Assembly (NCBI GenBank): GCA_946478985.1 | Contig: CAMLDZ010000084.1 | Coordinates: forward strand, 1-13,055 | DNA: 13,055 bases | Direction of reading: 5' to 3' | DNA from: an uncultured Solimonas sp. | GTDB taxonomy: Bacteria; Pseudomonadota; Gammaproteobacteria; Nevskiales; Nevskiaceae | Shown here: positions 1 through 6,846 of the stretch, one piece after another | Numbering within the stretch: position 1 is the first letter of the stretch | Layout of the letters: each line of letters starts with the position of its first letter | Notes under the pieces: model-generated | Seen by the model: only the letters and a program-made list of their open reading frames with translations | The model's database searches: none | Told to the model about the DNA's origin: nothing | Translations under genes and position numbers: made by a program

Positions 1-11
1 GGGAGTTCTCG

Positions 12-2933
12 ATGAAAGGATTTCGACTTTGGTTGGGCGCCCTGTGTGCGCTCACACTTGCAGCGTGCGGAGGCGGAGGCGGGGGCGCAAACAGCCCTGA
101 CTTCCAGCCGGTTCTCAAATCAATTGCGGTAACGCCGAAGACGGCGTCGATCGGCACCGGCGAAACCAAGCAGTTCGAAGCCGTCGGCACGTTCACCAGC
201 CAGCCGGGTGTTGCCGACACCACGCGCGTCATCACGACCGAAGTGAACTGGACCTCCAGCGCACCGGAAATCGCCACCATCGACGCTGCGACCGGTATCG
301 CAACGGGAGCGGGCAAAGGCACGACGACGATCACCGCTTCGCGTGACGGCGTGTCGACCACCGCCACGCTGACCGGCGAAGGCCGCGTGCTGCGGCAGAT
401 CTCGATCACGCCGACCACCGCGGTAGTCGCGCCGAATGGCACGACTTCCTACACGGCGATGGGTATCTACAGCGACAGCCCGACGCCGGTGGCATTCCCG
501 ACCGGTGAAACGATCACCTGGACGCTGGCGCCGGCTGCGCTCGGCACCCTGTCACCGAACGGCGAGAACGTCAGCGTTCAGGCCAACACGACTGAAGGCG
601 AAGGCACGCTGACCGCCACGGTCGGCGGCGTCAGCGGCACTGCGAAGTTCATCGTCGGCCGCGTCACCGCACTGAAAGTCGATCCGGCCACCGCCAGCAG
701 CCCGGTCGGCATCCCGAAGTCATTCAAGGCCATTGCCTCGTTTGCGACCACCAGCAGCGGCGGCTCGATTGCCGATCAGGAAGTCCCCGCCGTCTGGACG
801 GCGACGCTGGTTTCCGGCTCCGCTGCACCGTCGCTCGACGCGAAGTGCGCCAGCGCCAGCAAGCCGAGCAGCACCTGCCTGGTCACCGGCAAGTCTGAAG
901 GCGAAGTCGAAGTCACCGCCTCTTACCTGACGTTCAGCGACGACGCCACGCTGACCGTGACGCCGGCGGTCCTCAAGGACGTGACGATCGTCTCGCTGGA
1001 CCCGAACGTCACCATCAGCGGCAGCGATCCGCGCATGGCGGAAATCCCTCTGGGCGCCGCGCCGAGCTTCCGCGCTGACTACACGTACACCGACAACCTG
1101 ACCGGCCCGGCGCGCAAGGCGGCCGACAAGGTCACGTGGTCGCTGCCGAGTTCCAGCTCGATCGCGACGCTGTCGGTCGACAGCACGACCAACATCGCCA
1201 CCGTCACGAGCGCCGCCAAGGGCACCACCACGCTGACGGCGTCCGCCCCGGACAACATCAGCGATGCCGTGCAGCTCACGGTCGGCGACGCTGCCGTGCA
1301 GTCGATCTCGAGCGTGCGCCCGGCCAAGGCTTACGTGGCCGTGGAGCGCGAGCAGGAGTTCATCGCGGTCGGCAAGTTCAGCGACGGATCGGAAGCCGAT
1401 CTACCGGATTCCGCCGTGACCTGGACCTCGGCTGATATCGCCGTCGCCACCATCAACACCAGCAACGGTGTTGCCAAGGCCATCATGGCGCCGAGCGTTG
1501 CCACGCCGGCACCGACGACGAAGATCCGTGCCACGCTGAAGTCCAACACCTCGAGCTTCGCGGAAGCGGACTTCGTGGTCACGACCAACCGCTGCACGAT
1601 CCCGCTGCTGGCCACCGACGGTGCGAGCGCTGCGGCAGCGCCGGGCGCCGGTGTCTGCCTGCTGTGCGGCACCAACAACGAGTTCAATGTCGTTGACAGC
1701 CTGCCGCTGAGCTTTGGCCAGATCAATATCGGCGCTGCTCTGCTCAACGGCTATCGCGGTATCGATGTCACGATTGATCCGGGCGCACCGTATCTGCCGA
1801 TCGCGACGGGTTCCAAGCCGGCCTTCATCATCGGCCTGCCAAAGGGCACGCTGGTTCTGGCGAACCTGCTTGCGCAGCTTGAAATCAACACCTTGATGGA
1901 CGGCAACGTCGTCGAGAGCAGCGGCGATCTGATTCCGCTGCGCATCGATCTGCTCGGCACGACGATCATCGACGCCAGCGATAGCCAGGATCAGGTGCTG
2001 GTCGCGATCGACTCCTCGCTGCCGTTCAATGGCCTGCGCCTGAAACTCAAGGCTGGCACGGCGACCGCACTGCAGTCGGTCAACGTGTTCGCCGCCTGCG
2101 CCAACAGCGATCCGGTCACGCCGACGCTAACGGGTATCGGCCAGATCAAGGCCCTTGCCGGCGGTGTCGAGATCACCGGTCGTCGCAGCCAGGTTGGCAC
2201 CAGCATCAACTTCGATGCCTTCAACCTCGCTGGCGCCTCCATCCCGGACGCCGACGTCACCTGGACGAGCAGCAATCCGAGCATCTTCACGCCGAACGCC
2301 AATGGCACCGGCGAGCTCAAGGCGACGGGCACCGTCACGGTGACCGCCACCCTGAAGGATCAATCGCTGTGCACCTCGGCCTGCTCGGCGACGTTCACGC
2401 TGACGGTGGAGCAGAACTTCTGCGTCACGCAGTTCACCCCGGCGAACTCGACGGCTACCGGAAGTGTGTTCGGTATCTGCTTGCTGTGCACGGTGACTGA
2501 TGTCGCCAACGTCAATGACGGTATCGACCTCACGGCAGCGTCGATCAATCTGCCAGTTGGGGCTGTGGGCGCAGGCGGTTCGATCCGTATCAATTCGACG
2601 TCGCCGACGCCGTACCCGGTCGGTCAGACCGTCGGCTTCCTGGTCGGTCAGCCGGTGGGCCTGGTCGCCAAGGCCGAGCTGCTGTCGCAGATCAGCGTCC
2701 GCACCCTGCTCGACGGCACGGTCGTTGAAACCTTCAACCTCCCGCAGTTGCTCGATCTGGACGTGCTGGGCCTGAATCTGGACGGCAGCGAAGTGCTGAG
2801 CGTGATCCGCCTGCCGACGCCGACGACCCAGCCGTTCAACGGCGTCGAGTTCCGCTACTCGGGTCTGCTGACGGCGCTGAGCCAGCTGAAGGTCTACACC
2901 GCCTGCCCGAGCTCGACGCCGGTCGGTGACTGA
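12..2933 (+). CDS. Predicted surface lipoprotein with BIG2-type Ig-like repeats
   Basis: A 973-residue protein of unknown specific function. Residues 1-19 form a lipoprotein signal: basic start, hydrophobic core, lipobox LAAC with the lipidated Cys at 19, then a Gly-rich linker. Five consecutive Ig-like units follow at about 34-126, 127-217, 218-320, 321-428 and 429-526, and a sixth lies at about 703-803. They carry the BIG2 hallmarks: an opening 'I.V.P' strand, 'VTWTS' in the middle, 'G.A.A...GTTTITA' late. Residues 528-696 and 804-965 are two copies of a Cys-containing module that I do not recognise. The ATG at 12 has a GGGAG ribosome site at 1-5. A strong terminator follows the stop. BIG2 repeats are common in adhesins and cell-surface proteins; a surface or adhesive role is inference. 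No catalytic motif is visible. It points away from the alginate genes and is probably not part of that operon. Confidence 0.85.
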   Translation: MKGFRLWLGALCALTLAACGGGGGGANSPDFQPVLKSIAVTPKTASIGTGETKQFEAVGTFTSQPGVADTTRVITTEVNWTSSAPEIATIDAATGIATGAGKGTTTITASRDGVSTTATLTGEGRVLRQISITPTTAVVAPNGTTSYTAMGIYSDSPTPVAFPTGETITWTLAPAALGTLSPNGENVSVQANTTEGEGTLTATVGGVSGTAKFIVGRVTALKVDPATASSPVGIPKSFKAIASFATTSSGGSIADQEVPAVWTATLVSGSAAPSLDAKCASASKPSSTCLVTGKSEGEVEVTASYLTFSDDATLTVTPAVLKDVTIVSLDPNVTISGSDPRMAEIPLGAAPSFRADYTYTDNLTGPARKAADKVTWSLPSSSSIATLSVDSTTNIATVTSAAKGTTTLTASAPDNISDAVQLTVGDAAVQSISSVRPAKAYVAVEREQEFIAVGKFSDGSEADLPDSAVTWTSADIAVATINTSNGVAKAIMAPSVATPAPTTKIRATLKSNTSSFAEADFVVTTNRCTIPLLATDGASAAAAPGAGVCLLCGTNNEFNVVDSLPLSFGQINIGAALLNGYRGIDVTIDPGAPYLPIATGSKPAFIIGLPKGTLVLANLLAQLEINTLMDGNVVESSGDLIPLRIDLLGTTIIDASDSQDQVLVAIDSSLPFNGLRLKLKAGTATALQSVNVFAACANSDPVTPTLTGIGQIKALAGGVEITGRRSQVGTSINFDAFNLAGASIPDADVTWTSSNPSIFTPNANGTGELKATGTVTVTATLKDQSLCTSACSATFTLTVEQNFCVTQFTPANSTATGSVFGICLLCTVTDVANVNDGIDLTAASINLPVGAVGAGGSIRINSTSPTPYPVGQTVGFLVGQPVGLVAKAELLSQISVRTLLDGTVVETFNLPQLLDLDVLGLNLDGSEVLSVIRLPTPTTQPFNGVEFRYSGLLTALSQLKVYTACPSSTPVGD
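111..1592 (+). repeat. Five tandem Ig-like (BIG2-type) domain repeats
   Basis: These five coding repeats of roughly 92-108 residues are diverged at the DNA level but recognisable in protein. Each starts with a hydrophobic strand such as 'LKSIAVTP', 'LRQISITP' or 'VTALKVDP'. Each has a central 'W' strand (VNWTSSAP, ITWTLAP, VTWSLPS, VTWTSAD) and most have a late GTTTITA-like strand. The third unit contains a likely disulfide pair at residues 279 and 289. Unit boundaries are approximate. Confidence 0.7.
1593..2099 (+). repeat. Cys-framework module, copy 1 (residues 528-696)
   Basis: This is the first of two related modules in the lipoprotein. It runs from Cys528 to Cys696 with a central CLLC motif at 549-552 followed by 'N.FNVVDS'. 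Later landmarks shared with copy 2 are an 'I.PGAPYLP.....AFIIG' stretch, 'LLAQLEINTLMDGNVVES', 'PLRIDLLG', 'PFNGLRLKLK' and the closing 'ALQSVNVFAAC'. The strand-rich pattern suggests a beta-sandwich domain. I do not recognise a named family. Confidence 0.65.
2421..2906 (+). repeat. Cys-framework module, copy 2 (residues 804-965)
   Basis: This is the second copy of the module, from Cys804 to Cys965, with CLLC at 823-826 followed by 'ANVNDG'. It matches copy 1 at 'PYPVGQTVGFLVG', 'ELLSQISVRTLLDGTVVETF', 'LLDLDVLGL', 'QPFNGVEFR' and 'ALSQLKVYTAC'. The Cys spacing is close to copy 1: 19 versus 21 residues to CLLC, then 139 versus 144 to the last Cys. An Ig-like domain separates the copies, so an Ig-plus-module unit appears to have been duplicated. 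Confidence 0.65.
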
Positions 2934-2958
2934 TCCTGAAGTTGTGGTCTGAAAAATG

Positions 2959-2985
2959 GGGCGGCCTTCGGGCCGCCCTTTTTTT
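2959..2985 (+). terminator. Rho-independent terminator of the lipoprotein gene
   Basis: A perfect 8-bp stem (GGGCGGCC / GGCCGCCC) with a TTCG tetraloop is followed by seven T residues. It starts 25 bases after the TGA stop of the lipoprotein gene and is oriented to end that transcript. Confidence 0.93.
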
Positions 2986-3019
2986 GCGCCGATGCCCGTG
3001 TCCGACGGCGACGCGGCAT

Positions 3020-3044
3020 AAAAAAGCCCGCTCGACGAGCGGGC
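3020..3044 (-). terminator. Rho-independent terminator of argD
   Basis: The hairpin has arms at 3026-3032 and 3038-3044 (GCCCGCT / AGCGGGC) with a CGACG loop. Six A residues at 3020-3025 read as a T tract on the minus strand. It lies just past the argD stop. The plus-strand side has only four T residues, so it may work weakly in both directions. It stands back to back with the terminator of the convergent lipoprotein gene. Confidence 0.88.
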
Positions 3045-3074
3045 CTTTTGGCTGCGTAGCAGGCGAAGTGAGGA

Positions 3075-4286
3075 CTACGCTGTCGTCAGCCGCTGGCACG
3101 CACGCTCAAAGCGCGTCAAACCCTCGCCGACATCGGCCTCGGTGATGTTCAGCGCCGGCGCGAAGCGCAGCACGTCCGGACCGGCGACCAGCAGCCACAG
3201 GCCCTCCTTGAGCGCGGCATTGACGATGTCCTTGGCGCGGCCATGCCAGGCCGGCAGCAATGGCGCACCGATCAGCAGGCCCATGCCACGGGTCTTGCTG
3301 AACAGGCCGTAGCGCTCGCCGATCGCATCGAGACCGGCGCGCAGCTGCTGCTCGCGGGCCTTGGCATTGGCCTGCAGTGCCGGCTTCTCCAGCTCGTCCA
3401 GCACGGCGCCGGCAACGGCGCAGGCCAGCGGGTTGCCTCCGTAGGTGGAGCCATGCGTGCCGAACGGCAGCGCCTGCGCCGCCGCGGCAGTCGCCAGCAT
3501 CGCACCGACCGGGAAGCCGCCGCCCAGACCCTTGGCCGTGGTCAGCACGTCCGGCGCGATGCCGTACTGCTGGTAGGCATACAGCGAGCCAGTGCGGCCA
3601 TTGCCGGTCTGCACTTCGTCAAAGATCAGCAGCGCCTGGTACTTATCGGCCAGCGCGCGCGCGGCCTTCATGAACTCCGGCGTCGCGGCGGTCACGCCAC
3701 CCTCGCCCTGCACCGGCTCGAGCACGATCGCGCAGACGCTGTCGTCCAGCGCCGCTTCGAGCGCGGCGACGTCGTTGAACGGCAGATGGCGGATGCCACC
3801 CGGCAGCGGCTCGAAACCCTGCGTGTACTTGGGCTGGCCACCGACGCAGACCGTGAACAGCGTGCGGCCGTGGAAGGCGTTGTCGAAAGCGATGATGGTG
3901 TTCTTGTGCGGTCCGAACTCGGTATTGCCGCGCCGCCGCGCCAGCTTGAACGCCGCCTCGTTGGCTTCTGCGCCGGAGTTGCAGAAGAACACCTTGTCGG
4001 CGAACGTCAGCTCGGTCAGCCGCTTGGCCAGGCGCAGCGCCGGCTCGTTGGTGACGACGTTGGACAGGTGCCAGAGCTTCTGCGCCTGCTCGGTCAGCGC
4101 CGCGACCAGTGCCGGGTGCGCATGGCCCAGCGCTGTGACGGCGATACCGCCGGCGAAGTCGATGAATTCTCGGCCCGCTTGATCCCACCAGCGCGAACCT
4201 TCTCCGCGGACCGGGATGACCTCGGCGGGCGAATAGTTGGGGACCATGACCTCATCGAAGGTCTGGCGGCTAACGGGAATGGACAT
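3075..4286 (-). CDS. argD: Acetylornithine/succinylornithine aminotransferase (class III, PLP)
   Basis: This cytosolic PLP enzyme swaps an amino group between glutamate and N-acetylglutamate semialdehyde in arginine synthesis. Close relatives also serve the arginine succinyltransferase catabolic pathway (AstC/AruC). The 403 residues match the usual family length. Visible signatures are the glycine-rich NSGAEANE phosphate-binding region at 103-110, 'AFHGRT' at 137-142, 'FDEVQTG' with the cofactor-contacting Asp at 223, and the Schiff-base lysine at 252 in 'TTAKGLGGG'. The N-terminus ('[10 protein letters not shown]', '[13 protein letters not shown]') resembles the bifunctional ArgD/AstC form of gammaproteobacteria, so a biosynthetic, catabolic or dual role cannot be told apart here. 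The ATG at 4286 has GAGG seven bases upstream. It stands alone between its own promoter-like site and a terminator, with no other arginine gene in view. Confidence 0.92.
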   Translation of the reverse strand: MSIPVSRQTFDEVMVPNYSPAEVIPVRGEGSRWWDQAGREFIDFAGGIAVTALGHAHPALVAALTEQAQKLWHLSNVVTNEPALRLAKRLTELTFADKVFFCNSGAEANEAAFKLARRRGNTEFGPHKNTIIAFDNAFHGRTLFTVCVGGQPKYTQGFEPLPGGIRHLPFNDVAALEAALDDSVCAIVLEPVQGEGGVTAATPEFMKAARALADKYQALLIFDEVQTGNGRTGSLYAYQQYGIAPDVLTTAKGLGGGFPVGAMLATAAAAQALPFGTHGSTYGGNPLACAVAGAVLDELEKPALQANAKAREQQLRAGLDAIGERYGLFSKTRGMGLLIGAPLLPAWHGRAKDIVNAALKEGLWLLVAGPDVLRFAPALNITEADVGEGLTRFERACQRLTTA

Positions 4287-4334
4287 CTCAGGACCTCAGC
4301 GTCTTTGACGGCGACGCGACCGGAAACGGCAATG

Positions 4335-4358
4335 AAAAATCCCGCGCGGCGGCGGGAT
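4335..4358 (-). terminator. Hairpin plus T-tract between ACBP gene and argD (terminator or attenuator)
   Basis: Read on the minus strand, a 7-bp stem (ATCCCGC / GCGGGAT) with a six-base loop is followed by five T residues (A5 at 4335-4339 on the plus strand). It can end the ACBP transcript about 85 bases after that gene's stop. It also lies downstream of the promoter-like TATAAT at 4398-4403 and upstream of the argD start, so it sits in the probable argD leader and could act as an attenuator. Confidence 0.75.
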
Positions 4359-4397
4359 CGACCTGTCGCGCACCGTCGTGACGAATGCGCGGCCGGC

Positions 4398-4424
4398 ATT
4401 ATAAGACTTGTGCGCGGCCTGCAA
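4398..4424 (-). promoter_or_regulatory. Possible argD promoter
   Basis: On the minus strand there is a perfect -10 hexamer TATAAT at 4403-4398. A partial -35, TTGCAG at 4424-4419, is separated from it by 15 bases, shorter than the ideal 17. Transcription would start near 4391, giving a leader of about 105 bases before the argD ATG. The region is much more AT-rich than its surroundings. The -35 match is poor. Confidence 0.5.
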
Positions 4425-4441
4425 GCGGCCTCGAAACGATC

Positions 4442-4720
4442 CTACTTGTGCGATTTGAGCAGGCTGCCGACCTTGGCGACGTACTGCTTCATCGCCGCGT
4501 CCGGCTTGGTGCCCTTGAGCCTGGCCCAGGCATCGAACTTGGCGCGGCCCTTGACATCGAGCAGGCCCGGCCGCGAGCCGCTGACGTCGCCGTCGGTGGC
4601 CTGCTTGAAATGCGCGTAGAGGAACAGCAGATCGTCGTTGCCCGGGCGCTTGCTCAGCGTCTTGACGTCGGCCTGGGCTTTGATGAATTCGCCCTTTAAT
4701 TTAGCGTTCAGATCAGCCAT
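4442..4720 (-). CDS. Acyl-CoA-binding protein (ACBP family)
   Basis: A 92-residue soluble protein expected to bind long-chain acyl-CoA esters in the cytosol. It covers one complete ACBP domain. Key positions match the well-studied eukaryotic protein: Tyr35, Lys39 in 'FKQAT', Lys61 in 'KGRAKFDAW' and Tyr80. One ligand-contact Tyr is replaced by Phe38. The 'RPGLLDVKG' loop is also typical. The frame is open for 17 codons upstream of this ATG, but the start at 4720 is preferred because GAGGAG (4727-4732) lies six bases ahead of it and because the family begins here. It follows folA by 81 bases. No clear promoter was found in that gap, so co-transcription with folA is possible. Its link to neighbouring pathways is unknown. 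Confidence 0.9.
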   Translation of the reverse strand: MADLNAKLKGEFIKAQADVKTLSKRPGNDDLLFLYAHFKQATDGDVSGSRPGLLDVKGRAKFDAWARLKGTKPDAAMKQYVAKVGSLLKSHK

Positions 4721-4801
4721 GGAGGTCTCCTCGTCGTGGCCGGCGAGGATAACAAAGTGATTCGCACCCACCGTTGGCCGCAGACGCGACCGCCGCTGTC
4801 G

Positions 4802-5302
4802 CTACGGAAGCCCCGCGCGGCGCTGCAGGCGCACGAACGAGAATGCATGCGCGTGGCGCTCGTCGGCGGCATGCGGCTCGACTTCGGCGCGCTCCCATTC
4901 GTCGGCGTCGAGCGCCGGGAACCAGGTGTCGCCGCCATCGACGCGGGCGTGGACTTCGGTGAGATGGATGGTCTGCGCCAGCGGCAGCAGCTGCCGGTAC
5001 AGCTCGGCACCGCCGATCACCATCAGCTCGCCCTGCGGGAAGGCGTCGAGCACGGCGTCCAGCGTATGGAACACGCGCGCGCCGTCAGCGTGGAACTGCG
5101 GATCGCGGGTCAGCACCCAGTTGGCGCGATCCGGCAAGGGACGGCCGAGCGATTGCCAGGTCTTGCGGCCCATCAGCACGGTCTTGCCGAGCGTCAGCCG
5201 CTTGAACTGCTTGAGATCGTCCGGCAGCCGCCACGGCAGGGCGTTGTCGCGGCCGATCAGACGGTTGTCGTCCATCGCGACGACGAGGCTTATCTTGCGC
5301 AT
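4802..5302 (-). CDS. folA: Dihydrofolate reductase
   Basis: A 166-residue NADPH-dependent enzyme that reduces dihydrofolate to tetrahydrofolate; it is the target of trimethoprim. The length is normal for a chromosomal bacterial enzyme. Family signatures are 'LIGRDNALPWRLPDDL' at 15-30 with the conserved Trp24 and the catalytic acidic residue Asp29 (equivalent to Asp27 in E. coli), 'MGRKTWQSLGRPLP' for NADPH binding, 'NWVLTRD', and the 'VIGGAELY' loop. The ATG at 5302 is chosen because the conserved 'MRKISLVVAMD' start follows. A longer in-frame ATG at 5356 would add residues unlike the family and overlap the upstream VOC gene. No Shine-Dalgarno sequence is visible in the last 20 bases before the ATG; TGAGGAAG at the VOC stop codon is about 25 bases away. 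It lies 29 bases after the VOC gene and may share its transcript. Confidence 0.95.
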   Translation of the reverse strand: MRKISLVVAMDDNRLIGRDNALPWRLPDDLKQFKRLTLGKTVLMGRKTWQSLGRPLPDRANWVLTRDPQFHADGARVFHTLDAVLDAFPQGELMVIGGAELYRQLLPLAQTIHLTEVHARVDGGDTWFPALDADEWERAEVEPHAADERHAHAFSFVRLQRRAGLP

Positions 5303-5331
5303 GCGCGCATTGTAGGCGCGCCGCGTCTTCC

Positions 5332-5712
5332 TCAGCCGAGCTGCGTCGCCACCCACCAGCTGGTGCCGCCGGCATCGCGGAAACCGCCGCGCTTGTCGGC
5401 GTCGTCCTTCTGCTGCGGCGCCTGGATCGGCGCGGCGCCGGCAGCGAGCGCGCGGGCGTAGGTGGCATCGACGTCGGCGACGTAGATGTGCACGTGCGCC
5501 GCGCTCGCCGGCCAGCCTTCGACGGCGTCGGCGAGCATCAGCACGGTATCGTCGATGCGCACTTCACCATGGCGGATCTCGCCATGCGCGCCGGCGATCA
5601 CCCGCAGCGGCTGCGCGTCGAACACCGCGATCAGGAAATCGATCGTCGCCTGCGCGCCATCGACGAGCAGATAGGGCGCCACCGAGGTGTATTGCTCGGG
5701 CTTGTAGCTCAT
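5332..5712 (-). CDS. Glyoxalase/VOC-superfamily protein (PhnB-like)
   Basis: A 126-residue single-domain protein of the vicinal oxygen chelate fold. The order 'YTSVAPYLLVDGAQATIDFL', 'GEIRHGEVRIDDTVLMLAD', 'AHVHIYVADVDATYARALAAGA', 'QKDDADKRGGFRDAGGTSWWVAT' is typical of the PhnB-like subgroup, whose substrates are mostly unknown. His residues in 'RHGEV' and 'HVHIYV' are candidate metal ligands. The C-terminal acidic ligand seen in true glyoxalase I is not evident, so a glyoxalase I activity should not be assumed. The start is the ATG at 5712 with AGGAG five bases before it. A GTG two codons upstream overlaps that ribosome site. It begins 33 bases after algL and ends 29 bases before folA, with no terminator on either side. 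Confidence 0.85.
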   Translation of the reverse strand: MSYKPEQYTSVAPYLLVDGAQATIDFLIAVFDAQPLRVIAGAHGEIRHGEVRIDDTVLMLADAVEGWPASAAHVHIYVADVDATYARALAAGAAPIQAPQQKDDADKRGGFRDAGGTSWWVATQLG

Positions 5713-5717
5713 CAGCA

Positions 5718-5722
5718 CTCCT
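5718..5722 (-). promoter_or_regulatory. Ribosome binding site fixing the VOC gene start
   Basis: AGGAG on the minus strand, five bases before the ATG at 5712. The upstream in-frame GTG (5716-5718) overlaps this site, which rules it out as the main start. Confidence 0.75.
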
Positions 5723-5745
5723 GCGTGCGTTCAGGGAGGCAGAGC

Positions 5746-6846
5746 TTACGCCCCGCCGCCATTGCTGCGGAAAACCCGGGTCAGGTCGCCGCCGAGCCGC
5801 GAGTTCTTCATCGGCCGCAACTCCTGCAGCTTGCGGGCGGCGACGCCCTGGCAACTCACCGTCCAGCAGTACGGCTCCAGCCAGGCCATCTTGCTGCGCT
5901 GCTCGTCGGCGCCTTCCAATATCTGCTGCTTGCCGGTCTTGCGCTCGTATGCGCCCGGATCGTCGTAGACCGACAGCGCGCGGCCGACCGCGCGGCTGAG
6001 CGCGGCATCGCCCTGGCCCGCCAGATCGACGCCATTGGCCTTGCCGAACGCGGCGACCATCGCCAGCGGCGTCACCGCATAGAGCTGATAGCCGGCCGCG
6101 CGCGTCTGGCGCTTGATCTCGTTGGGCAGATAGCCCTCGGCGTCGACCTGACGCGTGAACACGCCGTACATCTGCGTGGACCAGTCGAACAGATCGCGGC
6201 GATCGGTGACGATGCTGGTCGCCATCACGCTCCACGCCGCCCAGTAGTAGTGATTGTTGATCTTGTCGAGCGGATCGCCGGCGCTCCACTCCTGCGTCAC
6301 CTGGTCGGCGACGCGGCCCAGCCAGCTTTCGATCTGGCGGGCCTGCTCGGCGTGTGCGGCCAGCGGCTGCGAGCTGGAAAACTTCAGCCGCAGCCAGGCG
6401 CCGGACAGGCTGCCGAGCGCCCATTTGCGCATCGACTTGCCGGTGTGATTGGCCGACGGCCCGAGCAGCGCGCCGGCCTGGGCCCAGCTGCCGTACCAGG
6501 CCAGCGCGCAATCCAGCGCGCCGCTCTGGCCGTCCAGGGCCTTGTCGACGATCTTGGTCGCGCCCTTCTCCATGTCGGTGATCGGCTGGATCAGTTTGCG
6601 GTAACGCTGGTCTGCCGCCTCATTGACCTGATCGCGCGCCTTGCCGGAACCCTCGTACTTGCTCGGAAAATCCAGCGTGGCCGTGAACGGCGCCGGTGCT
6701 GCCGGGCATTGCAGGGCCTTGGGCTTCTGCTTGACGGCGATAGCCGCGGAGAAGCCATCGGGCGCGCGCAGGGCGCCGGCCTGCGCCGGTGCGTTCACAG
6801 CCAGCGCCAGCAGCGCCATGGCAACAGCCGTATCAATGAGCCGCAT
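5746..6846 (-). CDS. algL: Alginate lyase, polysaccharide lyase family 5, periplasmic
   Basis: A 366-residue enzyme that cleaves alginate by beta-elimination. In alginate producers it clears polymer misdirected into the periplasm. Residues 1-23 are a Sec signal with an 'AQA' cleavage site. The active-site set is present: Asn198-His199 in 'INNHYYW', and Arg246 and Tyr253 in 'LPNEIKRQTRAAGYQLYA', matching N201, H202, R249 and Y256 of the P. aeruginosa enzyme with a constant offset of three. Length matches the family. The ATG at 6846 overlaps the end of algX by 14 bases, and GGGAGG (6852-6857) lies five bases upstream inside algX, indicating translational coupling. An upstream in-frame ATG at 6912 would add an Arg-rich leader that spoils the signal peptide, so it was rejected. 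It is the last alginate gene in this operon. Confidence 0.95.
   Translation of the reverse strand: MRLIDTAVAMALLALAVNAPAQAGALRAPDGFSAAIAVKQKPKALQCPAAPAPFTATLDFPSKYEGSGKARDQVNEAADQRYRKLIQPITDMEKGATKIVDKALDGQSGALDCALAWYGSWAQAGALLGPSANHTGKSMRKWALGSLSGAWLRLKFSSSQPLAAHAEQARQIESWLGRVADQVTQEWSAGDPLDKINNHYYWAAWSVMATSIVTDRRDLFDWSTQMYGVFTRQVDAEGYLPNEIKRQTRAAGYQLYAVTPLAMVAAFGKANGVDLAGQGDAALSRAVGRALSVYDDPGAYERKTGKQQILEGADEQRSKMAWLEPYCWTVSCQGVAARKLQELRPMKNSRLGGDLTRVFRSNGGGA

Noticed and set aside
4331..4403. Possible ArgR operator near argD
   Set aside because: AT-rich patches exist, but neither shows the paired TGAAT/ATTCA half-sites of an ARG box.
3243..4619. A 458-codon plus-strand frame opposite argD and ACBP
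   Set aside because: It is antisense to two genes with clear catalytic or binding motifs, and its product looks like a composition artefact.
4738..4801. Promoter for the ACBP gene in the gap after folA
   Set aside because: Only a weak 'TTGTTATCC' stretch is present and no -35 is spaced correctly, so it is not called.
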